A stretch of 28,523 nucleotides of DNA from JBGSYN01 sp041750975 (GCA_041750975.1 JBGSYN010000028.1:1-28523), one strand, 5' to 3'; counted from the first letter of the stretch, positions 1 through 7,782 are shown. Translations and numbers: made by a program. Notes: generated by a model not told the origin, from the sequence alone.

Positions 1-1
1 G

Positions 2-445
2 AGCGGCGTCGCCGTCGCGGCCGTGCTCACCACCCTGCCGCCGCGTGCAACGCCGGCTTCCTCGGCCGACACCGACCGCGAGGCTTTCGGTGCCCTGCTC
101 GACGCCAAGACCTTCATCGTGGCCTACGGGCCGGCGGGAAAGCCGTCGCTCGGCGAGGACGTCCTGACCTTTGCGGATGGACACTTCGCGTCCCGGGGCT
201 GTGAGCGGTACGGCTTCGAGGCGGCACCCTGCTGGCTGAGGCTGGACGGCGATGTCGTGTACTTTCGGGCCGAGATGCAGAGCCCCAAGGCCGGTATTAT
301 CGCGTTTGAGGGCCAGGTCGCCGCTGACGTGCTGGAGGCAACCTCGGTGTGGACGCGCGAGCGCTGGTACCGCAGCGTTCGCCTCGACTCCTGGTACCAG
401 GGCAAGCTCGCCGAGCCGGGCCAGCCGCTGCCCCGAAAATCATGA
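2..445 (+). CDS. Partial exported protein of unknown function (C-terminal part)
   Basis: The reading frame is open from the left edge, so the true start lies upstream. A GTG at 23 is possible but would cut through a hydrophobic stretch (V-A-V-A-A-V-L at the very edge, then a Pro/Ala/Ser-rich segment) that looks like the end of a signal peptide, so I treat the gene as 5'-truncated. The mature part is about 130 residues with a conserved-looking core: an F-x-S-x-x-C-x-x-Y-G-F segment, a second Cys 9 residues after the first, and a W-Y-R-x-V-R-L stretch near the end. This suggests a small beta-rich periplasmic domain with a possible disulfide. I do not recognise the family and assign no function. 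The stop codon TGA at 443-445 overlaps the ATG of the next gene, so the two are probably translated together. Confidence 0.7.
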   Translation, partial: SGVAVAAVLTTLPPRATPASSADTDREAFGALLDAKTFIVAYGPAGKPSLGEDVLTFADGHFASRGCERYGFEAAPCWLRLDGDVVYFRAEMQSPKAGIIAFEGQVAADVLEATSVWTRERWYRSVRLDSWYQGKLAEPGQPLPRKS

Positions 446-1140
446 CCAGGAACGCCCGCCTGGAAGACGAGACGCCGTCGCTCGGAGGCTCGCGGCGGCA
501 AAGGCTGCTGCGCGCACTGCCGGTCGTCGCCGCCTACGCGCTAGTGGTGGTCGGTGCCACGGTGGCCGCCGATTGGCTCATCGGCCTGCTCGGCATGGAG
601 CTGCGGCCGACGACCGAGCCCTTCATCCACCGGCTGATCATGGCGAGCCTGCTGACCTACGTGCTGCTGATGGCTCTGCCGTTCGTACCCGGCGTGGAGA
701 TCGGCCTCGCCCTGATCATGCTCCTGGGTCCCGAGATCGTGCCCGTGGTCTATCTAGCCACCGTCGCGGCCTTGGCGATGAGCTACGGTGTCGGCCGCGT
801 CGTGCCGGAGCATGTCGTGGCCAGGGCCTTCGCCACTCTCGGCATGGTTCGGGCATGGCGGCTGCATGCGGAACTCCGCGCCCTTCCCGCCGAGGCCCGG
901 GTGGCCCGGCTGGCTGGCCGCATGCCGTCCGCCATCGGCAGGACGCTCTTACAGTACCGGCACCTGACGATCGCCGCCGCCCTCAACATTCCCGGCAACG
1001 GTCTCGTCGGCGGCGGTGGCGGCATAGCACTCGCCGCTGGCATGAGCCGGCTGATGTCTTTCCCGGGATTCATCCTGACCGTGGCGCTCGGAACGTCGCC
1101 CATCCCGATCGCCGTGCTGGCACTCGCCGCACTGCGCTGA
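442..1140 (+). CDS. Polytopic membrane protein, DedA/VTT-like
   Basis: This protein of 232 residues starts at the ATG at 442, which overlaps the preceding stop as ATGA. A longer in-frame start at 349 would lie deep inside the upstream gene and is rejected. A basic N-terminus (about residues 1-25) is followed by hydrophobic segments at roughly 26-50, 65-80, 87-117, 175-200 and 207-231. Two Pro-Gly motifs sit at the ends of hydrophobic stretches: F-V-P-G-V-E (about 81-86) and N-I-P-G-N followed by a glycine run (about 182-194). Paired motifs of this kind recall the re-entrant loops of DedA/VTT (SNARE-associated) proteins, which are lipid scramblases or transport-linked membrane proteins. The motif match is only partial, so the family call is tentative; that it is a multispanning inner-membrane protein is much safer. 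Its stop is only 10 nt from the convergent stop of the ABC permease gene. Confidence 0.75.
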   Translation: MTRNARLEDETPSLGGSRRQRLLRALPVVAAYALVVVGATVAADWLIGLLGMELRPTTEPFIHRLIMASLLTYVLLMALPFVPGVEIGLALIMLLGPEIVPVVYLATVAALAMSYGVGRVVPEHVVARAFATLGMVRAWRLHAELRALPAEARVARLAGRMPSAIGRTLLQYRHLTIAAALNIPGNGLVGGGGGIALAAGMSRLMSFPGFILTVALGTSPIPIAVLALAALR

Positions 1141-1150
1141 TCCGTCCTTT

Positions 1151-2002
1151 TCAGCCCTTCACTGCACCTGCGGTCAGGCCTTGGACCAGATAGCGTTGGA
1201 TGAAGGCGAAGAAGAGGCAGGCGGGGATCAGCGCCATGACGGCTGCCGCCATCATCTGCCCCCAGTCCACCGCGAATTTGGAGACGAAGGAGAGGAGGCC
1301 CACGGGGAAGGTCATCTTCGCCTCGTTGCTGATCAGCATGAGCGAGAAGAGGAGCTCGGACCAGGCTGCCGTGAAGACGAAGCCGAGCGTGGCACCCATC
1401 CCGGGCAGGGTCAGCGGGAGAATGACGCGAACGAGCGCTTGCAGCCGCGTGCAGCCGTCGATCATCGCAGCTTCCTCGAGCTCTTTCGGGATGCTCTCCA
1501 GGAAGGACTGCATGAGGAAGGTCGCAAACGGCACGTTGAAGGCCGTGTAGACGATGACGAGGCCCCACAAGCTGTCGGTGAGACCCAGGGGCGCCATCAG
1601 CCGGTAGATCGGCGCGATCAGGAGGACGAGCGGGAACATCTGCGTCAACAGCATGACGAAGACGATGACCGCCCTTCCCTTGAACGCGAAACGCGAGAAG
1701 GCGTAGCCGGCGGCGCTGGCGACGATGGTGACAGTAGCCGCCGTGCCGAACGAGACGATCACCGAGTTCTTGAAGAAGGCGGGAAAGTCGCTGGCGAGCA
1801 GCACCTTGGCGAAATTGTCCCAGGTGATCGCCGAGGGCCACAGGCGCACGCCTTCGGTATAGAGCAGGGCCTCGGGCGTGACGGCAATCTTGACCAGCCA
1901 GTAGACCGGGAAGAGGGCGGCCACGACGTAGAGCCAGATGGCCAGGGTATGGCCGATCGAGAGCAGGAGCTGCTGGTGTATGGGCCGGGTGAAGCTGGTC
2001 AT
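1151..2002 (-). CDS. Carbohydrate ABC transporter permease (MalG-type)
   Basis: This 283-residue inner-membrane permease begins at the ATG at 2002, which overlaps the TGA of the upstream permease gene (ATGA, 1999-2002). A GGAG lies 6 nt upstream of the ATG. It shows about six hydrophobic segments. The EAA loop that docks the ATPase reads E-E-A-A-M-I-D-G-C, followed about a dozen residues later by I-L-P-L-T-L-P-G, as in MalG-like subunits of the carbohydrate-uptake-1 family. It is the last gene of the minus-strand train. No ATP-binding subunit follows, because the next gene is convergent, so the transporter must use an ATPase encoded elsewhere, as MsmX/UgpC-type systems often do. The substrate cannot be read from the permease; the neighbouring glucosylglycerol hydrolase-like gene suggests a glucoside. 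Confidence 0.93.
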   Translation of the reverse strand: MTSFTRPIHQQLLLSIGHTLAIWLYVVAALFPVYWLVKIAVTPEALLYTEGVRLWPSAITWDNFAKVLLASDFPAFFKNSVIVSFGTAATVTIVASAAGYAFSRFAFKGRAVIVFVMLLTQMFPLVLLIAPIYRLMAPLGLTDSLWGLVIVYTAFNVPFATFLMQSFLESIPKELEEAAMIDGCTRLQALVRVILPLTLPGMGATLGFVFTAAWSELLFSLMLISNEAKMTFPVGLLSFVSKFAVDWGQMMAAAVMALIPACLFFAFIQRYLVQGLTAGAVKG

Positions 2003-2937
2003 GCCGTGCTCCGGAAGGTCTTGCGGAGCTGGTGGAGGAGGATGGCGTAGACGAAGAGCAGCAGCAGGAGGACCATGGCGACGGCCGAGGCGTAGCCGAA
2101 GTCGAGCTTCCGGTAGGCCGTCGTGAAGATGTAGGAAGGGAGGATCTGGGTCGCGTTCGCCGGTCCCCCATTGGTCATGACGATGATGAGATCGGCGAAG
2201 TTCGAGATCCAGATGGTGCGCAGGAGCACGGTGATGGCGATCATCGGCGCGATGTAGGGCAGCGTCACGTGGGCGAAGCGCTGCCAGGCGGAAGCACCGT
2301 CGATGGCGGCGGATTCGTACATCTCGTTCGGGATCGCCTGCATGGCGGCCAGGAGCGTGATGGCGAAGAAGGGGATGCCGAACCAGACATTGGCGATGAT
2401 CGGCCCCCACATGGCGATCGAGGGATTGCCTAAGATGTTGTAGGGCTCCTCCAAGATGCCCAGGGCGAAGAGCCAGTGCGGGATCGGGCCGATTACCGGG
2501 TTCAACAGCCAGGCGAAGGTCAGGCCCGAGAGGAAGGTGGGCACGGCCCAGGGCAGGAAGACCACGGCCTGGACGAAGCGCTTGCCGAGGAAGGCGCGGT
2601 TCAGGAGGAGTGCGAGGCCGAGGCCGAGGAAGAACTGTAAGGCCACCGAGCCGAAGGTCCACCAGGCGGTGTTGACCAGGGCGGTGCGGAAAACGCGGTC
2701 GGAGAACAGCAGCGTCTCGAAATGCTCGGTGCTGACCCAGCCGCGGCTGAACGGGCTGAGCAGGCGGATGTCCTGGAAGGCGTAGGTGAAGCCGACGATT
2801 AAGGGCACGAACATGACGAGCGCCAGAAGCACGAGCGCTGGCGAGAGGTAGATCCAGGGCTCGAGGATGACGGAGAGCCGCCCGGATCGCCGGACGGCTC
2901 CCTGCCCTCTGGTCGCGGCTACTGCGCCGCTTGCCAT
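1999..2937 (-). CDS. Carbohydrate ABC transporter permease (MalF-type)
   Basis: I place the start at the ATG at 2937, giving 312 residues and overlapping the end of the binding-protein gene by 19 nt. No ATG, GTG or TTG lies between it and the first membrane segment (E-P-W-I-Y-L-S-P-A-L-V), and the resulting cytoplasmic N-tail of about 24 residues is normal for MalF-like permeases. The Shine-Dalgarno is weak, which fits coupling to the upstream gene. About six membrane helices are visible. The EAA loop reads E-S-A-A-I-D-G-A-S, with T-L-P-Y-I-A-P-M after it. It pairs with the MalG-type permease immediately downstream to form the channel of a sugar importer in the inner membrane. Confidence 0.92.
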   Translation of the reverse strand: MASGAVAATRGQGAVRRSGRLSVILEPWIYLSPALVLLALVMFVPLIVGFTYAFQDIRLLSPFSRGWVSTEHFETLLFSDRVFRTALVNTAWWTFGSVALQFFLGLGLALLLNRAFLGKRFVQAVVFLPWAVPTFLSGLTFAWLLNPVIGPIPHWLFALGILEEPYNILGNPSIAMWGPIIANVWFGIPFFAITLLAAMQAIPNEMYESAAIDGASAWQRFAHVTLPYIAPMIAITVLLRTIWISNFADLIIVMTNGGPANATQILPSYIFTTAYRKLDFGYASAVAMVLLLLLFVYAILLHQLRKTFRSTA

Positions 2938-4193
2938 TTCTGGTAGGCGTCGGTGAGGTAGGCGGCCCACTCGCCGGCGACATCCTCGGGCGTGCGCTGG
3001 CCGAGCAGTGCTTCCTGGCCGGACTGGATCGACAGCACGTCGGCGAAATAGCCGAATTCCTCGAGGTAGGTCGGCATCGAGGTCGGCTCCCAGGCTTCGC
3101 CCTCGAGTTCGGTGAACCAGCCCTCGAATTGGGGCTTCTGGAAGAAGGGATCCTGCTCCGCACCTTGATAGATCGGAATGACGCCGACGAACTTCGACCA
3201 TTCGAGGTTCATCTCGGGGCTCGAGAGATGCTGGATCAGCTTCCAGGCGGCATCCTTGTCCTGGGCTTCCTCGAACATCGCCCATCCGGCATAGCCGATG
3301 GTCGGGAACGACTTGCCCTTGGGGCCGATCGGCATGGGGGCGACGGCGAAATCCTCCTCGGGCATGCGCTCGGCGATGGCGATCAGCGCGTCGGGGTCCT
3401 GATCGAGCATGGCGCAGGTGCCGGAATAAAAGCCCGCGACGATCTCGTTGAAACCCCAATTGACGCTGTCTCGCGGCGCATAGCCGTTCTGATAGAGCTC
3501 GGTGATGAATTTGAAGCCTTCGACCGCGTCTGGGCTATCGAGCGTCGAGTTGCCCTCTTCGTCGAAATAGCGGTTTTCGCCGAGGAAGTTGAGCGCCCAC
3601 ATGATATAGCCGTTGGTGGCGCCGGGCCCGCCTCTGAGGCAATAGCCGGACTTGCCGGGAAGCTCGGAGATGGTCTTGGAGGTCTCCATGAACTCCGCCA
3701 TCGTCTCGGGTGGGCCGTCGATGCCGGCTTCCTCGAACAGCTTCTTGTTCCAGAACATCGCCCGCAGATAGAAACCATAGGGGATCTCGTGGATCTCGCC
3801 CGGGATGACGCTGCCGAAATCGAGTGCGGCTTGAGTCAGGTTCTGGGCCTCAGGCCAGTCGGCGATGTAGCGCTCGAGGTTCACGAGGCGATTATTGTTG
3901 GCATAGAGCGAGAGCCAGCGGTCCGGCATCTCGACGACATCCGGGACCTGGCCCGCCTGGACCATGGTCGCGAGCTTTTCGAAGGCCTGACCCCAGGGTA
4001 GCGAGGTGACCTCGACCGTGACCTCCGGGTTGGCCGCTTCGAAAGCGTCGATCATCGTCTCCAGATGCTCGGTGCGCTGCGGGCTGGTGATGACCTCGAC
4101 CAGCTGCAGTGTGGTCTGGGCGGCAGCCTGTCCAGCCGTCGCTGCTGTTGCGAGTGCCACCAGTGCGGCGGTGCCAAAAATCATGCGTCGCAT
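2919..4193 (-). CDS. Extracellular solute-binding protein, family 1 (sugar ABC importer)
   Basis: This is a periplasmic sugar-binding protein of 424 residues. The first 25 residues form a signal peptide: M-R-R, a long Ala/Leu/Val-rich core, and cleavage after A-A-A before Q26. No lipobox cysteine is present. The mature protein has the usual family-1 pattern, including an early F-E-A-A-N-P-E-V-T-V-E-V segment, P-D-V-V-E-M-P-D, I-P-Y-G-F-Y, an F-W-N-K-K-L-F-E-E-A-G-I region and a G-Y-A-G-W-A-M-F block in the second lobe. Aromatic residues are plentiful, as expected for sugar stacking. It has by far the strongest Shine-Dalgarno of the train, AAGGAGGA at 4199-4206, which fits the high dosage binding proteins need. 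The substrate is unknown; glucosylglycerol, trehalose or another glucoside would suit the context. Confidence 0.94.
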   Translation of the reverse strand: MRRMIFGTAALVALATAATAGQAAAQTTLQLVEVITSPQRTEHLETMIDAFEAANPEVTVEVTSLPWGQAFEKLATMVQAGQVPDVVEMPDRWLSLYANNNRLVNLERYIADWPEAQNLTQAALDFGSVIPGEIHEIPYGFYLRAMFWNKKLFEEAGIDGPPETMAEFMETSKTISELPGKSGYCLRGGPGATNGYIMWALNFLGENRYFDEEGNSTLDSPDAVEGFKFITELYQNGYAPRDSVNWGFNEIVAGFYSGTCAMLDQDPDALIAIAERMPEEDFAVAPMPIGPKGKSFPTIGYAGWAMFEEAQDKDAAWKLIQHLSSPEMNLEWSKFVGVIPIYQGAEQDPFFQKPQFEGWFTELEGEAWEPTSMPTYLEEFGYFADVLSIQSGQEALLGQRTPEDVAGEWAAYLTDAYQKWQAAQ

Positions 4194-4198
4194 GCCCG

Positions 4199-4206
4199 TC
4201 CTCCTT
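4199..4206 (-). promoter_or_regulatory. Strong ribosome-binding site of the binding-protein gene
   Basis: On the minus strand this reads AAGGAGGA, with 5 nt between it and the ATG at 4193. It is nearly a full anti-16S match, whereas most other genes in the train have weak sites or none. With the hairpin just upstream it probably raises output of the periplasmic protein relative to its neighbours. Confidence 0.75.
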
Positions 4207-4230
4207 GTTGTTTAGGTGCCTGTCTTCCGT

Positions 4231-4260
4231 GCTCGAGGCTACTGGCTTGCAGCCTCGAGC
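4231..4260 (-). repeat. Perfect 10-bp hairpin at the PLP-gene stop codon
   Basis: The arms 4231-4240 and 4251-4260 are exact reverse complements, with a 10-nt loop. The hairpin spans the last codons and the TAG stop (4239-4241) of the PLP-enzyme gene and ends about 25 nt before the Shine-Dalgarno of the binding-protein gene. No T-run follows on the minus strand, so it is not a canonical intrinsic terminator. Stem-loops at such junctions often stabilise the downstream or upstream mRNA part, or partly attenuate transcription. That role is inferred; the structure itself is directly visible. Confidence 0.7.
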
Positions 4261-5390
4261 GCCTGGTTCAGATCATCGATCAGATCGCTTGGCGATTCCA
4301 GCCCGATATTCAATCTGACGAGCCGGTCCGAGACGCCGAACCGACGCAGCGAGTTCGGTCCCGCCACCTGCTGCAGGCCGACCATGGCGGGAAAGGCGAG
4401 GCTTTCATGACCGCCCCAGCTGACACCGAGGCGAAACAACCGAAGGCTGTTACAGAATTTCGGGATATCGATTTCGGGCTGGAAGTCCACACTGAAGAGA
4501 CCCGAGCTGCCGGCAAGACCGCTAGCCTCGCGCAATCCCGGGTGATTGACCCGCGCCGTTGCGGAGTGTGCCGCAAGCCACCGGGCTACCTCGAGCCCGC
4601 TTGCCTGATGCCGCGCCATGCGCAGCGGCAGGGTCCGAAGACCGCGCAGCAGCAGAAAAGCCTCGAACGGCGCGAGCTTGGCGCCGAGATAGGGATAGGT
4701 CAGATCATCGAGCTCGGCGATCCTGGCCATGGAGCCGGCGACGACGCCCGCCACCGTATCGCTGTGACCGCCGATATATTTCGAGGCCGAGTGCACGACG
4801 AAATCGGCGCCGAGTGTCAGCGGTTTTTGATAGAGCGGTGTGGCCCAGCTATTGTCGACCACCGTCGTCACATCGGCGTTGCGGGCGACATCGAGAATGG
4901 TCGCCAAGTCCTGCAGCTCGAAGACGACGCTGGTCGGGCTTTCGAGATAGAGCAGCCGGGCGCCGCGCATGGCATCGATCACGGCCTGGGTGTCACGGCC
5001 ATCGACATAGACGGTCTCGATGCCGAGCCGTCGCAACAGCTTCTCGAACAGGCGAAAGGCGTCGGGATAGATGTGCTCGACGGCGACGAGGCGGTCGCCG
5101 GCACGAAGCTGGCTCAGGACCGTGGTCGCAATGGCCCCCATGCCGGAGGCAAAGCCCCGCGCCGCCTCGCCCTGTTCCAGGGCCGCAACTTTCTCCTCGA
5201 AGGCGACGACGGTCGGGTTGCCGACCCGGCTGTAGATCGGCTGCTTGCGCTCGCCCCTGAAGGTGGCTTCGAGGGCTGCGTAATCGTCGAAAATAAAGAG
5301 CGAGGTCTGGACGATCGGCGGCACGATGGCATGGCCGGGCAGGTCGTCATCATGCGCCAGGAGGGTCGCGATATCGTCGAAATCGGTCAT
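4239..5390 (-). CDS. Cys/Met-metabolism PLP enzyme, cystathionine beta-lyase (MetC)-like
   Basis: This cytoplasmic PLP-dependent enzyme of 383 residues belongs to the Cys/Met metabolism (transsulfuration) family. Visible landmarks are Y-S-R-V-G-N-P-T (about 53-60), A-S-G-M-G-A-I, V-V-D-N-S-W-A-T-P-L-Y (PLP-binding Asp), and S-A-S-K-Y-I-G-G-H-S-D with the Schiff-base lysine. Near the C-terminus it has V-S-W-G-G-H-E-S-L and L-N-I-G-L-E. The E-S-P-T-S (not E-x-P-T-N-P), G-H-S-D and S-W-G-G-x-E-S-L variants look more like MetC-type beta-lyases than MetB-type gamma-synthases. O-acetylhomoserine sulfhydrylase or a C-S lyase of other substrates remains possible. A GAGG 5 nt before the ATG overlaps the gghA stop codon, and the gap to gghA is only 7 nt, so they should be co-translated. 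Its place in a sugar operon is unexplained. Confidence 0.9.
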   Translation of the reverse strand: MTDFDDIATLLAHDDDLPGHAIVPPIVQTSLFIFDDYAALEATFRGERKQPIYSRVGNPTVVAFEEKVAALEQGEAARGFASGMGAIATTVLSQLRAGDRLVAVEHIYPDAFRLFEKLLRRLGIETVYVDGRDTQAVIDAMRGARLLYLESPTSVVFELQDLATILDVARNADVTTVVDNSWATPLYQKPLTLGADFVVHSASKYIGGHSDTVAGVVAGSMARIAELDDLTYPYLGAKLAPFEAFLLLRGLRTLPLRMARHQASGLEVARWLAAHSATARVNHPGLREASGLAGSSGLFSVDFQPEIDIPKFCNSLRLFRLGVSWGGHESLAFPAMVGLQQVAGPNSLRRFGVSDRLVRLNIGLESPSDLIDDLNQALEAASQ

Positions 5391-5397
5391 GACAGCC

Positions 5398-7755
5398 TCA
5401 GTGGCGGGTAAACACGACGCCCATGCTGTCGTGCAGGGTCAGCGGACCGCCAAGATAGTCCGAGCCGATGGGCGGCGTGCGCAAGGCCAGATGCCAACCT
5501 TCCGGCGTCAGTCCCGGCAGATCGAGCCTGACGGGATCGATGTCCTCGACGGCACCGCCCTCCATGTTGGCCACCATCAACACCTGCTCGCCGCCCGGAC
5601 CATGGCGCAGGGAACAGAACAGCACGCTGCCATTGACCGGCCGGCGATAGTCGAAGACGTCGTTCGCGCCGAGATTTTGCCGCAGCCACGCTCGCTGACG
5701 CCGGAACTCTCGAAGGTCGAGAAAATAGCGGGTGAGCTGGTCGCCGAGGCTGTCATGCGCATGGCTGACATTGCAGTATTCGTGCATGTCATCCATCCAG
5801 GCGCGGGCGATTTTCTTCACGATCGGGACCGTGATCTCATCGGGTCCGGCCAGCTTCGGCTCGACATTGCGCAGAAGGGTCGCGATGGCATCGAGGTTGT
5901 AGTCCGTGACATCGACCAGACCCGGCAGGAATTCGAGAAACCGTGCAAGACTATTCCGGTCGGCAAATCCCATCTCCTTCAGCCGACGAAAATTGCCTGG
6001 CTTGTCATAGGATTTCTCGTCGATCTGCCATTTCAGCGAGATTGCCTCCTCGGCCACGACCTTGACACCGTAGCGGTCATCCTGGTTGCGAATGAATCCC
6101 CAACTGGCCCGGGCCCGCGCATTCAGGAAATCCATCGGCACGCCCGGAAAGGCCGCATAAGTAACGAGCTCGATTGCCGGATTGTCGTAGGCCTTGTCGA
6201 GGATCTCCATCCGGGTCTCGCCGAGGCGGGTATTGATGTTGAGCTTGGGGCTGACCTGCGTGCCGCGTCTGAGGGTGTCGTGATTGGCGCAGCCGCTGAT
6301 CCAATCGGCACCATGCTTCAGGATTTCCTGGATGCGCCACCATTTCGACAGCCAATAGCCGTAGATGAATGGGGTGTTGTGGGCGAACGTCAACGGCCCC
6401 CATTGGAAGACGTCCGGCTTTTCCTGATTGTCGATGACGGCGCGGTAGGTCGAGGAGAGTTCCCAGTCCTCCTGAGGCCAGGGACGGCCGTCCTCGAAGA
6501 TGAACCACGGCTGGTAGCGGCAGCCTTCGACGTTCTGGACGATCTCCGCCATGCTTCGCAGATAGTCGTCGTCGTGGCGCAGCACCTGGGCATCGGCGTC
6601 CCACCATTTGAAGTCCTGCGCACCGTCGACGCGCACCCCGTCCGCGCCGAAATCGATCTTGCGCCGCTGCATCTCGAGCATGATCGCCCGCACCATCGGC
6701 TGCCGGTAGGCCAGATCCTGGCCATACATATTGGGGCCTGTGAAATAGTGCCGATTGAGAACATTCAGGCCCTGATTGTCGCTGTGGCCAAAAACGACAT
6801 CGAAAATGACCCGGATCGGCCCGCCCGGGAAGTTGTGAAGTGCTGCAATCAAATCGACCAGCTCATCCGGCCGGCCGCTTTCAAGCAGCGTCGGATTGAC
6901 GGCCGCGGACCCTGCAATGACCACGTCATAGCCCCAATTCGTGGTATCGGGCCGGCGGAGATCCACAGTCAGTTCCTCGCTACCTGTCGAGGTCTCATCC
7001 CAGAAGTCCGGGCCGGCTTCGTAAACCGTCGTCGGCTCGACCGGCATCAACTGGACGGCATCGTAGCTCAGGAAAATCCGGTCCGCGGCGGTCACTTGCC
7101 GGCCGCTTTCGATCAATTCGGCGAGGCGATGGTAGTGTCGATCGAGGCTCGCCAAGGTGCCCCGGCTGGTTGCCGTCGGTACGTGAATCTGGAGGATATT
7201 CGAAGGCACCGGCATGCTGACGACGTCGTCCGAACTCATTTTCCGAAAATAGTCCCGATCGGCACGCTCCGCATGCAGGCTCGCAACGTTGTAGACTTCG
7301 GCAGGCGCCATGACGCCGAACGGCAGGGAGGCGGCCAGTGGATCGAGGATGCGGCGCCATCGGCCGTCACCATCGAGCCAGGTCAGCGCATAAAAATGGC
7401 CGATCCGGTCTCGGGTCCCGGCCTTCACTCCCCTGACAGCGGCCAGTATGACCTCATCGAAGCGAACTATCGGCAAGCGATAACGCCTCATGGTCGCCGT
7501 CTGGCGCGCCATCTGCAGATCGAGCGGATCGACCGGCTCCAGGATCTCCAGAAAAATGTCGTTGTCGGGGACGCTCCATTCGAGGAGTTCGGGCGCCCAG
7601 AATCCGAACTCGACAAGGTCCCCTCGAAGATGGGCACCGAGGCAAGGAGCGATTTGCCGGGCAGCCTCGAAATTGTCCGACGCTTGCCGGATAGCGTCCT
7701 CGATCCGCGCAGCGAACGTCGCGGCCGCCGCCAAATCCGTCTCGGGTGTCTTCAA
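5398..7755 (-). CDS. gghA: GH13 hydrolase, probable glucosylglycerol hydrolase
   Basis: This is a 785-residue cytoplasmic protein (no signal peptide) with a GH13-type catalytic barrel. Candidate catalytic residues are the Asp in G-V-R-V-D-G-A-Q-D (about 377), the Glu in F-I-F-E-D-G-R-P-W (about 420), and a C-A-N-H-D-T-L-R segment (about 488). Its layout, with a long N-terminal sandwich domain containing F-G-F-W-A-P-E-L and a glycine-rich N-H-D region, resembles the cyanobacterial Slr1670 group that hydrolyses glucosylglycerol to glucose and glycerol. I recognise this by resemblance only; sucrose-phosphorylase-like or amylase-like activity is an alternative. The start is the TTG at 7755, because the upstream frame closes at the treY stop TAG and no ATG or GTG is available early. 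It has no clear Shine-Dalgarno. The gap to treY is 27 nt, in the same reading frame. Next to an ABC importer, a role in osmolyte re-use is likely. Confidence 0.8.
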   Translation of the reverse strand: MKTPETDLAAAATFAARIEDAIRQASDNFEAARQIAPCLGAHLRGDLVEFGFWAPELLEWSVPDNDIFLEILEPVDPLDLQMARQTATMRRYRLPIVRFDEVILAAVRGVKAGTRDRIGHFYALTWLDGDGRWRRILDPLAASLPFGVMAPAEVYNVASLHAERADRDYFRKMSSDDVVSMPVPSNILQIHVPTATSRGTLASLDRHYHRLAELIESGRQVTAADRIFLSYDAVQLMPVEPTTVYEAGPDFWDETSTGSEELTVDLRRPDTTNWGYDVVIAGSAAVNPTLLESGRPDELVDLIAALHNFPGGPIRVIFDVVFGHSDNQGLNVLNRHYFTGPNMYGQDLAYRQPMVRAIMLEMQRRKIDFGADGVRVDGAQDFKWWDADAQVLRHDDDYLRSMAEIVQNVEGCRYQPWFIFEDGRPWPQEDWELSSTYRAVIDNQEKPDVFQWGPLTFAHNTPFIYGYWLSKWWRIQEILKHGADWISGCANHDTLRRGTQVSPKLNINTRLGETRMEILDKAYDNPAIELVTYAAFPGVPMDFLNARARASWGFIRNQDDRYGVKVVAEEAISLKWQIDEKSYDKPGNFRRLKEMGFADRNSLARFLEFLPGLVDVTDYNLDAIATLLRNVEPKLAGPDEITVPIVKKIARAWMDDMHEYCNVSHAHDSLGDQLTRYFLDLREFRRQRAWLRQNLGANDVFDYRRPVNGSVLFCSLRHGPGGEQVLMVANMEGGAVEDIDPVRLDLPGLTPEGWHLALRTPPIGSDYLGGPLTLHDSMGVVFTRH

Positions 7756-7782
7756 CGCACGGAACCGGAAATCTGTTTCGAT

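Noticed and set aside
252..1193. Plus-strand open frame of 313 codons over the first two genes
   Set aside because: Arg/Pro/Ala-rich translation in an off frame; the two overlapping frames joined by ATGA have far better protein features.
2032..4001. Plus-strand open frames opposite the transporter genes
   Set aside because: They are complementary to the permease and binding-protein genes, whose membrane and signal-peptide features are clear.
4231..4260. Intrinsic terminator before the binding-protein gene
   Set aside because: The stem is strong but no T-run follows on the minus strand, so I list it only as a hairpin.
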